A stretch of DNA of 64,000 nucleotides from Saliphagus infecundisoli (GTDB lineage: Archaea > Halobacteriota > Halobacteria > Halobacteriales > Natrialbaceae): assembly GCF_020177375.1 (NCBI RefSeq), contig NZ_JAIWHV010000007.1:62001-126000 (forward strand), written 5' to 3'. Both the position numbers and the translations under genes were made by a program. The stretch's first letter is position 1, and each line of letters opens with the position of its first letter. The notes beneath the pieces were generated by a model. It did no database searches. It saw nothing but the letters and a program-made list of their open reading frames with translations, and had not been told where the DNA came from. Of the stretch, positions 35,348-44,233 are shown in pieces.

Positions 35348-35995
35348 ATGCCGAAGCACGGGTACGAACGTATCTGGTTCGATGAAATCACGACGGAGGG
35401 TAAATTTCCACGTGGGGCGTTGACGATGGACGTAGTGTTTGAAGACGACGCTGGGAACGAGTATGTATGGACGCCGAAATGGGAGGAGATGCAGAACTTG
35501 TACTCGACGGCGGAGCGTGTCGAAGAGTTGAATGAAGGGGGTGGGGAATATCTGGAGGAGTTGAAGGCCTTGCAGCGGTTCAGCGGGCCAACAATTATCC
35601 GTCTGGCCAAGTGTATCAGCAATCATACTTCACGCAGTGGTGTTGAAAAGAAACTCAATGATGAGACGGTCATAGGAAAGGAAACAGCCGATAGAGAGCA
35701 GGTTGCCCAGATTTTCACCGAGGCCGATCTTCCGGCACCTGAGTATCCTCGAAAATTCACTATGTCTAATAGATGGAGGCTCATTCGAGATCACCTCCAA
35801 CAATTGAACGAGGAAGACTATCAGAACATCATCGACGTGATTGAGGTGATGGTACACCGAAACCGGCACGTAGATGCGGAGGATCGACGGCGCACGATTA
35901 TTGAGGAGATGAACAAGGTTCTAACGTATGAGAATATGGAGATCACGATTGAAGGGAAAGTGAAACTGATCGGAAGCGAATTTGACGAAGGGTAA
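35348..35995 (+). CDS. Hypothetical protein of the element
   Basis: A 215-residue soluble protein. The first 60 residues (YERIWFDEITTEGKFPRGAL ... WTPKWEEMQNLY) suggest a small beta domain, the rest is helical and basic, ending in MEITIEGKVKLIG. No metal or catalytic pattern is evident and I recognise no family. It follows a very AT-rich 100-base spacer and stands alone. Confidence 0.55.
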   Translation: MPKHGYERIWFDEITTEGKFPRGALTMDVVFEDDAGNEYVWTPKWEEMQNLYSTAERVEELNEGGGEYLEELKALQRFSGPTIIRLAKCISNHTSRSGVEKKLNDETVIGKETADREQVAQIFTEADLPAPEYPRKFTMSNRWRLIRDHLQQLNEEDYQNIIDVIEVMVHRNRHVDAEDRRRTIIEEMNKVLTYENMEITIEGKVKLIGSEFDEG

Positions 35996-36025
35996 TACCG
36001 TTCCATCGTAGCGCGAACCGTGGTG

Positions 36026-36130
36026 TCAATAATATAATAATATCTGACTTTCTTCAAGCTTCTGTTTGGCGTCCTCGATCTGATTCTGGTTACGTTCGAC
36101 CTGATCCATGTTCTCCTGTACGAAGTCCAC
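36026..36130 (-). CDS. Possible short coiled-coil ORF, perhaps a gene remnant
   Basis: The minus-strand frame ending at 36026 reads as a helix rich in E, Q, D and K (VDFVQENMDQVERNQNQIED and on) that extends upstream to a stop without any ATG. The nearest plausible start is GTG at 36130. A TTATAAAA box lies further upstream. Coding character is good but the lack of a proper start suggests a truncated or frameshifted gene. The remaining bases of 35996-36309 contain no other gene that I can support. Confidence 0.25.
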   Translation of the reverse strand: MDFVQENMDQVERNQNQIEDAKQKLEESQILLYY

Positions 36131-36309
36131 GATCCCCTGATCGATCTCTTCATCACCACTAATCTCTCTAAGATATAAGAAATTTTATAACCCCTCACGT
36201 GTTATTCTAATATAAGGAATCACGGATAGCGGTTGCTCTGGGACTAACCGTCTCAGAAACCCGGTGGTAGGTCACCGGATTCGTGCTTCCCACTGCGAGG
36301 TGACAAGCG

Positions 36310-36549
36310 ATGCAAAATACAGGCCGACGAGTGGAAACGCTTTCGAATCAGTATCCCGACGCCGAACGAGTCGGGGATCACATCGTTCTCGACAAATCCG
36401 AGTGGTGTCCTGGGAAACACCCGGAGCCCCACCTCCGCGATGAGCACCAAGTCGGGTACGTCGAGTCGTACTACCGTTGTATTCGGTGTGGGGTCGAGGT
36501 CATGCGGACACGCGATCTTCCTGATGAGTGCGAGGGGGACAAGCAATGA
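36310..36549 (+). CDS. Small zinc-finger-like protein of the element
   Basis: A 79-residue protein with cysteines arranged CPGKHPEPH and CIRCGVEV, compatible with one Cys/His zinc site (about residues 33-60). It begins a run of four or five short, tightly packed genes; its stop overlaps the next start (ATGA at 36546-36549). Such small zinc-finger proteins are common in haloarchaeal plasmids and viruses; function unknown. Confidence 0.62.
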   Translation: MQNTGRRVETLSNQYPDAERVGDHIVLDKSEWCPGKHPEPHLRDEHQVGYVESYYRCIRCGVEVMRTRDLPDECEGDKQ

Positions 36550-37037
36550 GGGTCGTAGATGCTCGAGTCGATTGGAAAGAAGACGTCGGAAACGATCCGG
36601 TTCTCTACGTCCTTGCCGATGAGATCTCACAACTCGATGAAATGCGCTTCGAGCGTCACGAGGACGGCCTGTGGTATGCCGAGAGGGACGGACTTGCACG
36701 CTATTTCTCGTGGTCGGGACCGGGCAACGAGGGCGGGTTCAGCGGCCAATGCTACGCGATCACGACGGTCGACGGCGAAGAGGTGACGCTCAAAGGGCCG
36801 TGGTCAAGCCGGGCGGGCGTCTTCAACAAGCGAGGGTTCGGTCCCGTAGTCGATGTGAGGCTGACGACCGATCCCGAGGGCTTCGAGCGAGGGAGGACGT
36901 TTCGGGGGAGATCGATTACCCTCCGCCAGGCGAAGACAGCGGCCGATATCGTCGGTGGATGCCACCTGGAGAGTGAAATTCGCTTCAACGCTGAGGAGCC
37001 TTACTGGGTTGTCAGGGGCAACGGGGGTGGGGGGTAG
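36546..37037 (+). CDS. Hypothetical protein of the small-gene cluster
   Basis: A 163-residue protein starting at ATG 36546, overlapping the previous stop. It reads as a mainly beta protein (DGLWYAERDGLARYFSWSG, YAITTVDGEEVTLKGPWSS) with a glycine-rich end. The core resembles the element-borne proteins that have a WSSRAGVFN block, but I cannot name a family. It abuts the SWIM-type gene without a gap. Confidence 0.58.
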   Translation: MRVVDARVDWKEDVGNDPVLYVLADEISQLDEMRFERHEDGLWYAERDGLARYFSWSGPGNEGGFSGQCYAITTVDGEEVTLKGPWSSRAGVFNKRGFGPVVDVRLTTDPEGFERGRTFRGRSITLRQAKTAADIVGGCHLESEIRFNAEEPYWVVRGNGGGG

Positions 37038-37418
37038 TTGTCCGAGAGCGTCCAGCCCGACCTCGATGACCGAACGCTTCGGGCGGCGACACAGGAGATG
37101 TGCGTCGAGGAAAAGGCCCGTGCCTTATTCGAGGTCACCAGTGAGTCGGGGAGGACGTACACTGTGGATCTCCGTGAGGGCGTCTGCTCGTGTCCCGATT
37201 TCGAATATCGGGATGGCGTCGAGGAGTGCAAGCATCTGCGGCGAGTTCGGATCGAGGTGAATCAGGTGGACATCGAAGCCCTGCAATCGGAACTCGCCTC
37301 GAGAGCGACGGACCTGCAAGCGGATGCAGAACAGCTCGAAGACGAGGCCCGGAAACTCGATGAACAAGCGAGGGAGATCGAGAACGCACTCGATTCTCTC
37401 CAGGAGGTCGCGCGATGA
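37038..37418 (+). CDS. SWIM zinc-finger protein with C-terminal coiled coil
   Basis: A 126-residue protein. The pattern CSCPDFEYRDGVEECKH gives CxC...CxH, the SWIM zinc finger (about residues 50-66), preceded by the usual strand SGRTYTVDLREGV. A coiled coil rich in E, A and D (about 78-123) follows. Translation appears to begin at TTG 37038, which directly follows the stop of the previous gene. SWIM fingers bind DNA or proteins and are frequent in haloarchaeal plasmids. The stop overlaps the next tiny ORF (ATGA at 37415-37418). Confidence 0.68.
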   Translation: MSESVQPDLDDRTLRAATQEMCVEEKARALFEVTSESGRTYTVDLREGVCSCPDFEYRDGVEECKHLRRVRIEVNQVDIEALQSELASRATDLQADAEQLEDEARKLDEQAREIENALDSLQEVAR

Positions 37419-37507
37419 CCCAGTCTTCACCGCCTCAACCTGGGGGTCGGACTCCGGAAACACCCTTCCACTGGGCGTCCATCGACCGGAGAGGGACGAA
37501 AGGGTAG
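37415..37507 (+). CDS. Possible 30-residue ORF in the small-gene cluster
   Basis: ATG at 37415 overlaps the SWIM-gene stop and opens 30 codons (MTQSSPPQPGGRTPETPFHW and on, ending in TAG 37505-37507). The overlap is the same ATGA coupling as in the neighbours. There is no domain, and proline/threonine-rich content gives little support, so this may be non-coding. Confidence 0.3.
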   Translation: MTQSSPPQPGGRTPETPFHWASIDRRGTKG

Positions 37508-37544
37508 TGAAACAGCTGAACCGAGGTCAGAGTCGGTGCGTTCG

Positions 37545-37799
37545 ATGACCGGGCCTGCGAAGGTACTCCCAGGAGCACAGGTTGGGAACATTTGTTCAGG
37601 CTGTAACAAGGGTATCCAAACAGGTGATCTCGTGCGGCCGTACGCGACCCGGTTTGAGTACGATGGATGGGTGGTCCGACGGCTTTGGTTGACGGCTGTG
37701 GGGAGTCAACGATTGGACGAGGAACAGATGGCGGACGAGGCGATTATCAGGGCGGTCTTCTGGAAACATCGGCTTGCGGCGGTTGTGGTCAATGATTGA
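37545..37799 (+). CDS. Small CxxC protein of the element
   Basis: An 84-residue protein with one CSGC pair near residue 20 (GNICSGCNKGIQTGDLVRPY), which resembles the first half of a LIM- or HNH-like zinc site; the expected second pair is absent, as the matching position reads RRLWLTAVG. It may therefore be a decayed zinc finger. An in-frame GTG at 37536 is an alternative start. It ends the small-gene cluster. Confidence 0.5.
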   Translation: MTGPAKVLPGAQVGNICSGCNKGIQTGDLVRPYATRFEYDGWVVRRLWLTAVGSQRLDEEQMADEAIIRAVFWKHRLAAVVVND

Positions 37800-37921
37800 A
37801 GCAGAGAAAAATGGATCGTAAGAAACCAGAAATCACGCCTATTCATGATTTTATGCATTCAACCGTCTCAATTTGTTCGTTATGTATTTGTAAGTCGCCT
37901 ATCCAGTATAGGACATCCTGC

Positions 37922-40900
37922 ATGAGTCAAGCGACTCTCCACGAACGTCCTTTCGTAAATTCGGGCCTCTTCAAGAATCACTACCTTGACGAACGAGTTA
38001 GTGAACGGAATGAGTGGGAGTGCGACGATGACGCCCGAGAAGCGATGGAAGAACTTCAGTCTCTTTACGAACTGGAGGGTGATCTCGTCATAGGTAAAAA
38101 AGAAGGTGAACTTATCGATGACTGGATTGATGGGGTACTGGAGGCACTCGGCTTCGGTACTCAGAAGGAAATCACCCTACCAGAAGGTGGTGGTTTCGTT
38201 GACGAATTATTATTCGAAAGTCCGGCCGCACGTCGTGATGCCGCAAGGGTTTATTTGGATACCAAGGACACGACTGATCTATTCGAGCGCGCCGTTAGTG
38301 TGGTGGAGGCCAAACAGTGGGATGCCAGTTTCACTGAACGCTTCAGCGAACAACGGCCCTACCGAAACGCCTCACACCAAATTAAACACTACCTCGAAAA
38401 CACAACACCAAATCTCCAGTGGGGTGTCCTCACGAATGGTCGTAAGTGGCGGCTCTATGGCACAAACGACTACGAGACCCAGACCTACTACGAAGTTGAT
38501 CTCCCTGCACTGTTGGAACGTGGTGATCTGGATGCGTTCAAATATTTCTATGTGTTCTTTCGGCCGGCGGCGTTTCATGAATCGATGGGAACCACGTTTC
38601 TCGATGAGGTTTGGTCCGAAAGCGAACTCGCGTCGCAGGAACTCGGAGAAGACCTTCAGGATAACGTCTTTACCGCGCTTCGGGTTCTCGGGCGGGGATT
38701 CATCGAGACCAACGAAGACCTCAACATAGGCTCGAACGACGAGAAGGCGCTGGACGAACTCAAAGAGCAATCGCTGGTGTTACTCTACCGGTTGATGTTC
38801 GTACTGTATGCCGAGGCGCGGGGACTGATCCACCCCGAGAACCAGTCGTCCCAGGACGAATATGAGGAGAATTTCAGTCTTGATGCACTCCGGCTGGGGA
38901 TCCACGAGGAGATCGGTGAAGTTGACGAAGGCTTCGAGGAGGAGTTCAGCGAGTATTCGACCGGAATGTGGGGTCGTCTGGAGGATCTATTTCGACTTAT
39001 TGACCAGGGCGAGGAGAAACTGGGGATCCCGCCGTACAATGGTGGGTTGTTCGACGATGAGGAACACGAATTCCTGGCCGAGCATGAGGTAAGTAACCAG
39101 TATCTTTCTGAGGTCATATACCGGCTTTCAACCACACAGAATGATGATAACCGATATGTATTGGCCGATTATATCGATCTCGATACTCGTCACCTGGGAT
39201 CGGTTTACGAGGGGCTGTTGGAACACCAGTTTCGAATCGCACCCGAACAGTACGTGGCGGTTGCAGAGGACGGGAGCCAGGTCTGGAAGCAAGCCACCGA
39301 AGTGACGGGTGCTGATGCCATCGAGGCGGTGCCCGAAGGTGGGTTATACGTCGTCAATGACGAAGGAGAGCGCAAGGCGACAGGAGCCTATTACACCCCG
39401 GACTATGTGGTGACGTATATCGTCGAGGAAACGGTCGGGCCGCTTGTCAAGGAGACACGGGAAGACCTCATCGAACAGGGTTTCGACCCGGGGACCAAGG
39501 AGTATATCGGCCCGTTCTTCCAGCGCGTAACCGACTTACGAATTCTTGATCCCGCGATGGGGAGTGGTCACTTCTTAACAAAGGCAACGGGCTATCTCTC
39601 TGAACAAGTAATGGCGGAGGTACGCGATGTGGAATCCGAGTTCGGTGTCGCGTTCAACGAACAACACGTCCGTCGAGAGATCGCCAAGGAGTGTATCTAC
39701 GGTGTTGACTTGAATGGAATGGCTGTGGAGTTAGCGAAGCTCTCGATGTGGTTAGAGACGCTTGCAGCGGATCGTCCGTTAGCATTCCTCGATCACCATT
39801 TCAAGCAAGGTAACTCGCTCATAGGGTCGGACATCGAATCCATTGATGAGTTAGAATCAGATGCCAACGATGATGAGGAGCAGTCGTCACTGGCGGAGTT
39901 TGGTGCGACCACAGAGGGGACTATTGAGCGGCTGATGGAGATCTACGGTGAGTTCCTCGCTATCGGAAACGATACAGTTGAAGGCGTCAGGAAGATGAAG
40001 AAAAAATATAATGAGATCGAACAAGATGAATTGCGTCAGCGTTTGGTAGCGATGGCAAACGTCTATTCTGCTGAGAATTTTAAATTAGATCCTCCCAGTG
40101 GAATATATGAAAGGATGGCAAAGGCGCTTGAAGATGATGAGGAGTGGAGTAATGTTACTGAAACAGACTGGTTTAGTCAAGCCCAGGAAATTTCTGATAG
40201 GCATAATTTCTTCCATTGGAGATTATCTTTCCCAGAGGCTTTTTATCGAGAGAACACGGGCCAGGGTGAAAAATTAGAACGGGAAGACCCCGGTTTCGAC
40301 GTAGTAATCGGAAATCCCCCATATTTGAATGCCTGGTCAATGACCGAGAAGATGCCAGAGTTGCGCGAAGCGTTGAAACATCGGTTCGATGATTCTGGGG
40401 CCTTAGAAGGACATTGGGATCTGTATATTCCCTTTGTAGCACATTCAATTGAACTCACCCGAGATCATGGCCATCATTCGTTTATCCTTCCAAACACGGT
40501 ATTAACAGAAAAATACTCAAAACAGTTGAGGGAAATAATCCTTTCAGAACATAAGCTGAAGAGCATACTCGACTTCGAAGAACGGGAGGTCTTTCCTGGA
40601 GTTGATCGACAATGTGTTATTTATACAATCGAGACAAATCACGGTCATTCTGAAGATGAGCATTCACTTCGAACATGCCTACAACAGGACCCCTTCAAAT
40701 ATCAGGAAGAAACTAAAGCAACTCCAGATATCTGGTTGAATGTATATAATCATCAAATCCGCGTTGATGAGGATTATGTTGAAAACCATCTTCAACTGGT
40801 TAAAAAGATAGACAATAATTCTAATGAATTAGGCCAGTATCTCTATGTAAATGTCGGTGCTACCGTCTCAAGTAAGGAATCGGGCGAGTTCACTAAATCA

Positions 40901-42079
40901 GATGTTGTGTCTGATGAACCCGTTGGTAATGCTGAAAAATTCTTTGAAGGAACTGATGTGCAACGGTGGCATATTGACTGGAAAGGTCAATGGCTTGACT
41001 ATAGGGAAGATGAGATGTCGGGATCTCGTCAGTCAGAGATGTTTGAATCTGAAAAGGTTGTAGTCAGGAAGCGAACGGATGAAGGTGGTCAACTCGCAGG
41101 AGCTCTCGACGACGCTTTCATGTACTGTGACGACACAGTGATTGTCTGTTGTGACTACGAACCATTAGAAGGAACCGGTGCGACTACTGATTTCGAAGGG
41201 TTCGAAAGATTAGATGCAACCCCTGATCTGTCATTTATTACGTCACTGATCAACTCTACGTTCATGTCATGGCTGTTCAAATATAAGTTCGAAACCGGGG
41301 CCCTGCAAGGATCATACTCTGACGTCTGGCCACAATCTGTTCGCCATTTTCCGATACCAGATGAAAATACGTACAACTCAGGGTATGGTGATAACAGTAA
41401 CATTACAAATTATGAAGAGAAACTATCCAGTTTATTTTCTGATATTGTTGAAAGTAAATCTGAGAAGGAAAACCTGAATCTTGATTTAGCGGATTATCTC
41501 GGCAATTATGACGATGGATCGACCCTTTCTGATCTGTCGCCGATTCGTCCAGAGGGTTTTGCTGATAGCATACTGAATGAGAGCGAGGGAACGACTGATG
41601 AGTTTGAAACTCTTCGAGTCACAGATATTGAAATACATCGAGAAAATGACACTCTAACTATCGTTGCCATCCCATATGTGAAACCAAATGAGTCTGTCCA
41701 AGATGAATATGACACAAATAACCGGGATTACACAACGCTTGATCCAGAGCCAGCGATGGTCTTCCAGGGACTTGATGAAGAGATGATCGCACTGATCAGT
41801 GGATTTGTCCCGTACGCTATAGCCAACGAAGAAGGAGGATTCTCAGATAATGCAACGAAAACGATTTCACTAATTGATCGGCTTGAAGACATCACCCTTC
41901 CGGAATTAGATGATGTGAAGGAAGATATAGGTCGTTACCGAGAGAAGGTTAATCGTGCGGATGAGCTGAATGACCGGATACAGGAAAAAGAGCGTATTAT
42001 CGACGAACTGGTATACGAATTGTACGACCTGACAGAGGAAGAGATCGAAATTGTAGAGGACGCAGTAGCTGATGACTGA
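37922..42079 (+). CDS. Type IIG-like restriction-modification enzyme (Eco57I/PglX-type methylase)
   Basis: A 1385-residue protein. Near residues 85-130 a PD-(D/E)XK-like pattern ends in VVEAKQW. Between about 520 and 830 lies an N6-adenine methyltransferase: the GAYYTPDYVVTYIV block, motif I ILDPAMGSGHF (about 540) and motif IV GNPPY (about 797). The last third should carry target recognition and a coiled coil (about 1345-1380). Size and order match single-chain restriction-methylases and BREX PglX-like enzymes. The ATG at 37922 gives MSQATLHERPFVNSGLF; the upstream extension to 37796 is cysteine-rich and not conserved-looking. It overlaps the next gene by eight bases. Confidence 0.85.
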   Translation: MSQATLHERPFVNSGLFKNHYLDERVSERNEWECDDDAREAMEELQSLYELEGDLVIGKKEGELIDDWIDGVLEALGFGTQKEITLPEGGGFVDELLFESPAARRDAARVYLDTKDTTDLFERAVSVVEAKQWDASFTERFSEQRPYRNASHQIKHYLENTTPNLQWGVLTNGRKWRLYGTNDYETQTYYEVDLPALLERGDLDAFKYFYVFFRPAAFHESMGTTFLDEVWSESELASQELGEDLQDNVFTALRVLGRGFIETNEDLNIGSNDEKALDELKEQSLVLLYRLMFVLYAEARGLIHPENQSSQDEYEENFSLDALRLGIHEEIGEVDEGFEEEFSEYSTGMWGRLEDLFRLIDQGEEKLGIPPYNGGLFDDEEHEFLAEHEVSNQYLSEVIYRLSTTQNDDNRYVLADYIDLDTRHLGSVYEGLLEHQFRIAPEQYVAVAEDGSQVWKQATEVTGADAIEAVPEGGLYVVNDEGERKATGAYYTPDYVVTYIVEETVGPLVKETREDLIEQGFDPGTKEYIGPFFQRVTDLRILDPAMGSGHFLTKATGYLSEQVMAEVRDVESEFGVAFNEQHVRREIAKECIYGVDLNGMAVELAKLSMWLETLAADRPLAFLDHHFKQGNSLIGSDIESIDELESDANDDEEQSSLAEFGATTEGTIERLMEIYGEFLAIGNDTVEGVRKMKKKYNEIEQDELRQRLVAMANVYSAENFKLDPPSGIYERMAKALEDDEEWSNVTETDWFSQAQEISDRHNFFHWRLSFPEAFYRENTGQGEKLEREDPGFDVVIGNPPYLNAWSMTEKMPELREALKHRFDDSGALEGHWDLYIPFVAHSIELTRDHGHHSFILPNTVLTEKYSKQLREIILSEHKLKSILDFEEREVFPGVDRQCVIYTIETNHGHSEDEHSLRTCLQQDPFKYQEETKATPDIWLNVYNHQIRVDEDYVENHLQLVKKIDNNSNELGQYLYVNVGATVSSKESGEFTKSDVVSDEPVGNAEKFFEGTDVQRWHIDWKGQWLDYREDEMSGSRQSEMFESEKVVVRKRTDEGGQLAGALDDAFMYCDDTVIVCCDYEPLEGTGATTDFEGFERLDATPDLSFITSLINSTFMSWLFKYKFETGALQGSYSDVWPQSVRHFPIPDENTYNSGYGDNSNITNYEEKLSSLFSDIVESKSEKENLNLDLADYLGNYDDGSTLSDLSPIRPEGFADSILNESEGTTDEFETLRVTDIEIHRENDTLTIVAIPYVKPNESVQDEYDTNNRDYTTLDPEPAMVFQGLDEEMIALISGFVPYAIANEEGGFSDNATKTISLIDRLEDITLPELDDVKEDIGRYREKVNRADELNDRIQEKERIIDELVYELYDLTEEEIEIVEDAVADD

Positions 42080-42785
42080 TTACCCTTTGTTAGAAGAAGA
42101 GTATCCTACTGCTCGTATAATTCGGAGCACCCTCACGGAGTTCGTTAGGGAACTCGCTGACGAACTATCTCGATCAACAGTCACGAAGCTCGTGTTTGGG
42201 ACCGTCAGCTTGTCTGATTCCGACCTCAATTTTGGCTACAAATGCGAAGAGTTCACCCGAATCCTTCTTGTCGATAATCTTTTAGACGCAGTGAACCTAC
42301 AGTATCGTCCCGAACCGAAGGCGCGGGGTCTCGAGCGTGATCGTTGGCCCGATTTTGAACTATCAAATACTGTGATTCCAGTAGTAGGAGAGATTAAACC
42401 GCTCAACGATATTTCAGCCGGTGAGGATCAGATCAAAGCCTACCTGAGCATTGACGGCTTCGACACACCATACGGGATCTTAACTGATGGAATTGAATGG
42501 CGAGTATACGGTCCTGACCGCTCGGGAGCGGGATACTCCATTTGGGAACAGGTCCGGTTGGATAACGCGTTTCAGATGGTAGCGGATGATCAAGAAGTGA
42601 TTAGGAGTACTGGCTTGAGGTCAACAATCCGCAAAGAAGGAGTGGCTCAAATCACGGACTTCGTCCGGACGTTTGAACGCAATCAATTCGATGACCGGAC
42701 GCTAATTGCCCTACCAAAACCAGAACGTGAACTATACATTCCAGACAACTACGATTCGCAATCGTCCTTCGACGATTTTCAATAG
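42072..42785 (+). CDS. PD-(D/E)XK-like partner of the restriction-methylase
   Basis: A 237-residue protein with the pattern WPDFELSNTVIPVVGEIKPL near residues 92-111, the Asp...Glu-x-Lys arrangement of restriction-endonuclease folds, followed by DQIKAYLSIDGFDTPYGILTDG, the helix and strand usual in type I HsdR-like N-terminal domains. Its ATG lies eight bases inside the methylase gene, so the two are made together. It may supply or modulate cleavage; alternatively it could be a specificity or anti-self factor. Family name not recognised. Confidence 0.65.
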   Translation: MTDYPLLEEEYPTARIIRSTLTEFVRELADELSRSTVTKLVFGTVSLSDSDLNFGYKCEEFTRILLVDNLLDAVNLQYRPEPKARGLERDRWPDFELSNTVIPVVGEIKPLNDISAGEDQIKAYLSIDGFDTPYGILTDGIEWRVYGPDRSGAGYSIWEQVRLDNAFQMVADDQEVIRSTGLRSTIRKEGVAQITDFVRTFERNQFDDRTLIALPKPERELYIPDNYDSQSSFDDFQ

Positions 42786-42969
42786 ACCGCCAACACAATG
42801 GTAAGTAGAAATTCCCCCGTTTAATAACCATATTATTGTATTATACGGAACGGTTGAGAGTCCCATTCTACAACTGAGCGCACCCTGCTATCAGCCTCGC
42901 AATCCGCACCACCATTATCCCGAGTTGATACTCCACTATTGATTTAGTGTCCTATCTCAAAGACGGACT
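42786..42969 (+). repeat. Intergenic stretch with a solo TIR copy
   Basis: CTGCTATCAGCCTCG at 42885-42899 is identical to the right ends of the two short repeats at 46.8-47.0 and 49.2-49.4 kb, preceded by a similar ACTGAGCGC. No matching left end occurs upstream, so this is a solo end or a decayed copy. The remaining ~170 bases contain no gene. Confidence 0.5.
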
Positions 42970-43923
42970 ATGGAGAGATACGTCGCACAAATCCAAGATC
43001 ATAACCTCCGGACTGTATGGGAAAACGAAGAGCGTGGTTTCACTCGATGGCTCGCGGAGAACATTGATCTACTGGGCTCAGAACTCGGAATTGAGCTTGA
43101 AGATGCGCGCACTGAGGAAGCAGTAGGGGATTTTTCGTCCGACATCGTGGCTCGGGAGATGAATACCGGCGAAACGGTTGTAATCGAGAATCAGTACGGT
43201 AACACCGATCACGATCACCTTGGGAAGCTATTGACGTACTCTTCTGGGAAGAATGCTGGTTTCACAATTTGGTTAGCTGAAAACTTTAGGCCCGAACATC
43301 GTAGTGTTCTGGAATGGCTTAATGAAAGTGGCCCCAAAGATGTGAAGTTCTTCGCCATCAAACCACGGGTACTGAGCATAGAGGGCTCAGACGAACGAGG
43401 GTTTGAATTTGAGATTGTCGTTGAACCCAATGACTGGGAACGGGAGATTGTTGATGACTCTCTTACGGAGACGGAACACAGCTATCGTGAGTTTTTCGCA
43501 GAGATGGTGGACACATATTCGGCAAGACGACCTACTTGGAACAAGCTGAAACCGGGCCCTCGAAATTACCTTACTTTTAGTGCTGGGACGAGTGGTGTCA
43601 GTTTCGGGTGGGTCTTTCATCAGACACCTGGTTTCTCCGTGGAGCTGTATATTCAGACCTCAGACCCCGACCGAAATTTGGCTATCTTTGAGGCTCTGAA
43701 GGAGGAAAGCGACAAGATCGAGTCGAATCTTGATGCTGAATTGATTTGGCAACGGCTTCCGGAAAAAGCCGCTTGTCGTATCAAGTGGGCAAAGCCGATT
43801 GAACGAAGGATCACCGAGTTGAGTATGGATCAGCGAGCGCAACTGATCGAGTGGGGTGCGGAAACGATGGACGAGTTCCAGGAGGACTTGGAACCTCGTA
43901 TCCGTTCCTTGGACGTGAGTTAA
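42970..43923 (+). CDS. DUF4268-like protein with PD-(D/E)XK-type N-terminus
   Basis: A 317-residue protein. The N-terminal domain has SSDIVAREMNTGETVVIENQ near residues 55-74, the Asp...Glu-x-Gln/Lys pattern of a restriction-endonuclease fold, then HDHLGKLLTYSSG. The C-terminal half (RPTWNKLKPGPRNYLTFSAG, then RIKWAKPIERRITE) matches what I know of DUF4268, a domain found in mobile-element and defence contexts. The third catalytic residue is Gln (ENQ), as in some active members. It has its own promoter region. Likely role: nuclease in defence; not proven. Confidence 0.7.
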   Translation: MERYVAQIQDHNLRTVWENEERGFTRWLAENIDLLGSELGIELEDARTEEAVGDFSSDIVAREMNTGETVVIENQYGNTDHDHLGKLLTYSSGKNAGFTIWLAENFRPEHRSVLEWLNESGPKDVKFFAIKPRVLSIEGSDERGFEFEIVVEPNDWEREIVDDSLTETEHSYREFFAEMVDTYSARRPTWNKLKPGPRNYLTFSAGTSGVSFGWVFHQTPGFSVELYIQTSDPDRNLAIFEALKEESDKIESNLDAELIWQRLPEKAACRIKWAKPIERRITELSMDQRAQLIEWGAETMDEFQEDLEPRIRSLDVS

Positions 43924-44233
43924 TTCTGTGACCTGTTTGCTCTCACCTAATCCTACTTCCGCGGTTGAGCGTAGAGTGTGTTTATCCTCGTTCGAGACTT
44001 GTACCACAGAGGCTGCAATCAGAGAGAACAGGCTGATTCGGGTTCTGAAGCCGAAGTGTAATCGATAAATTAATTTATTCAATAGCACTGAATGACATCT
44101 TCAGCGGAGGCAAAATTGCTATACTTCGGGGGCTTCAACCTACTCCAGAGGGCGACTCCATGCTACTCGCTCATCGTGAACCGCGGGAGTAGGACTAAGG
44201 AAGTGAGTACAATCCCATCGGAGGCGTCCTTCT
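43924..44233 (+). other. Intergenic stretch without a recognisable gene
   Basis: About 310 bases between a forward gene and the end of a reverse gene. An AT-rich patch (AATTAATTTATTCAAT near 44066-44081) is visible. Short open frames here have no coding character. Confidence 0.4.

Noticed and set aside
35821-36198. 125-codon minus-strand ORF
   Set aside because: It is rich in R, S and Y and overlaps the end of the plus-strand gene at 35348-35995. A different minus frame here has better coding character.
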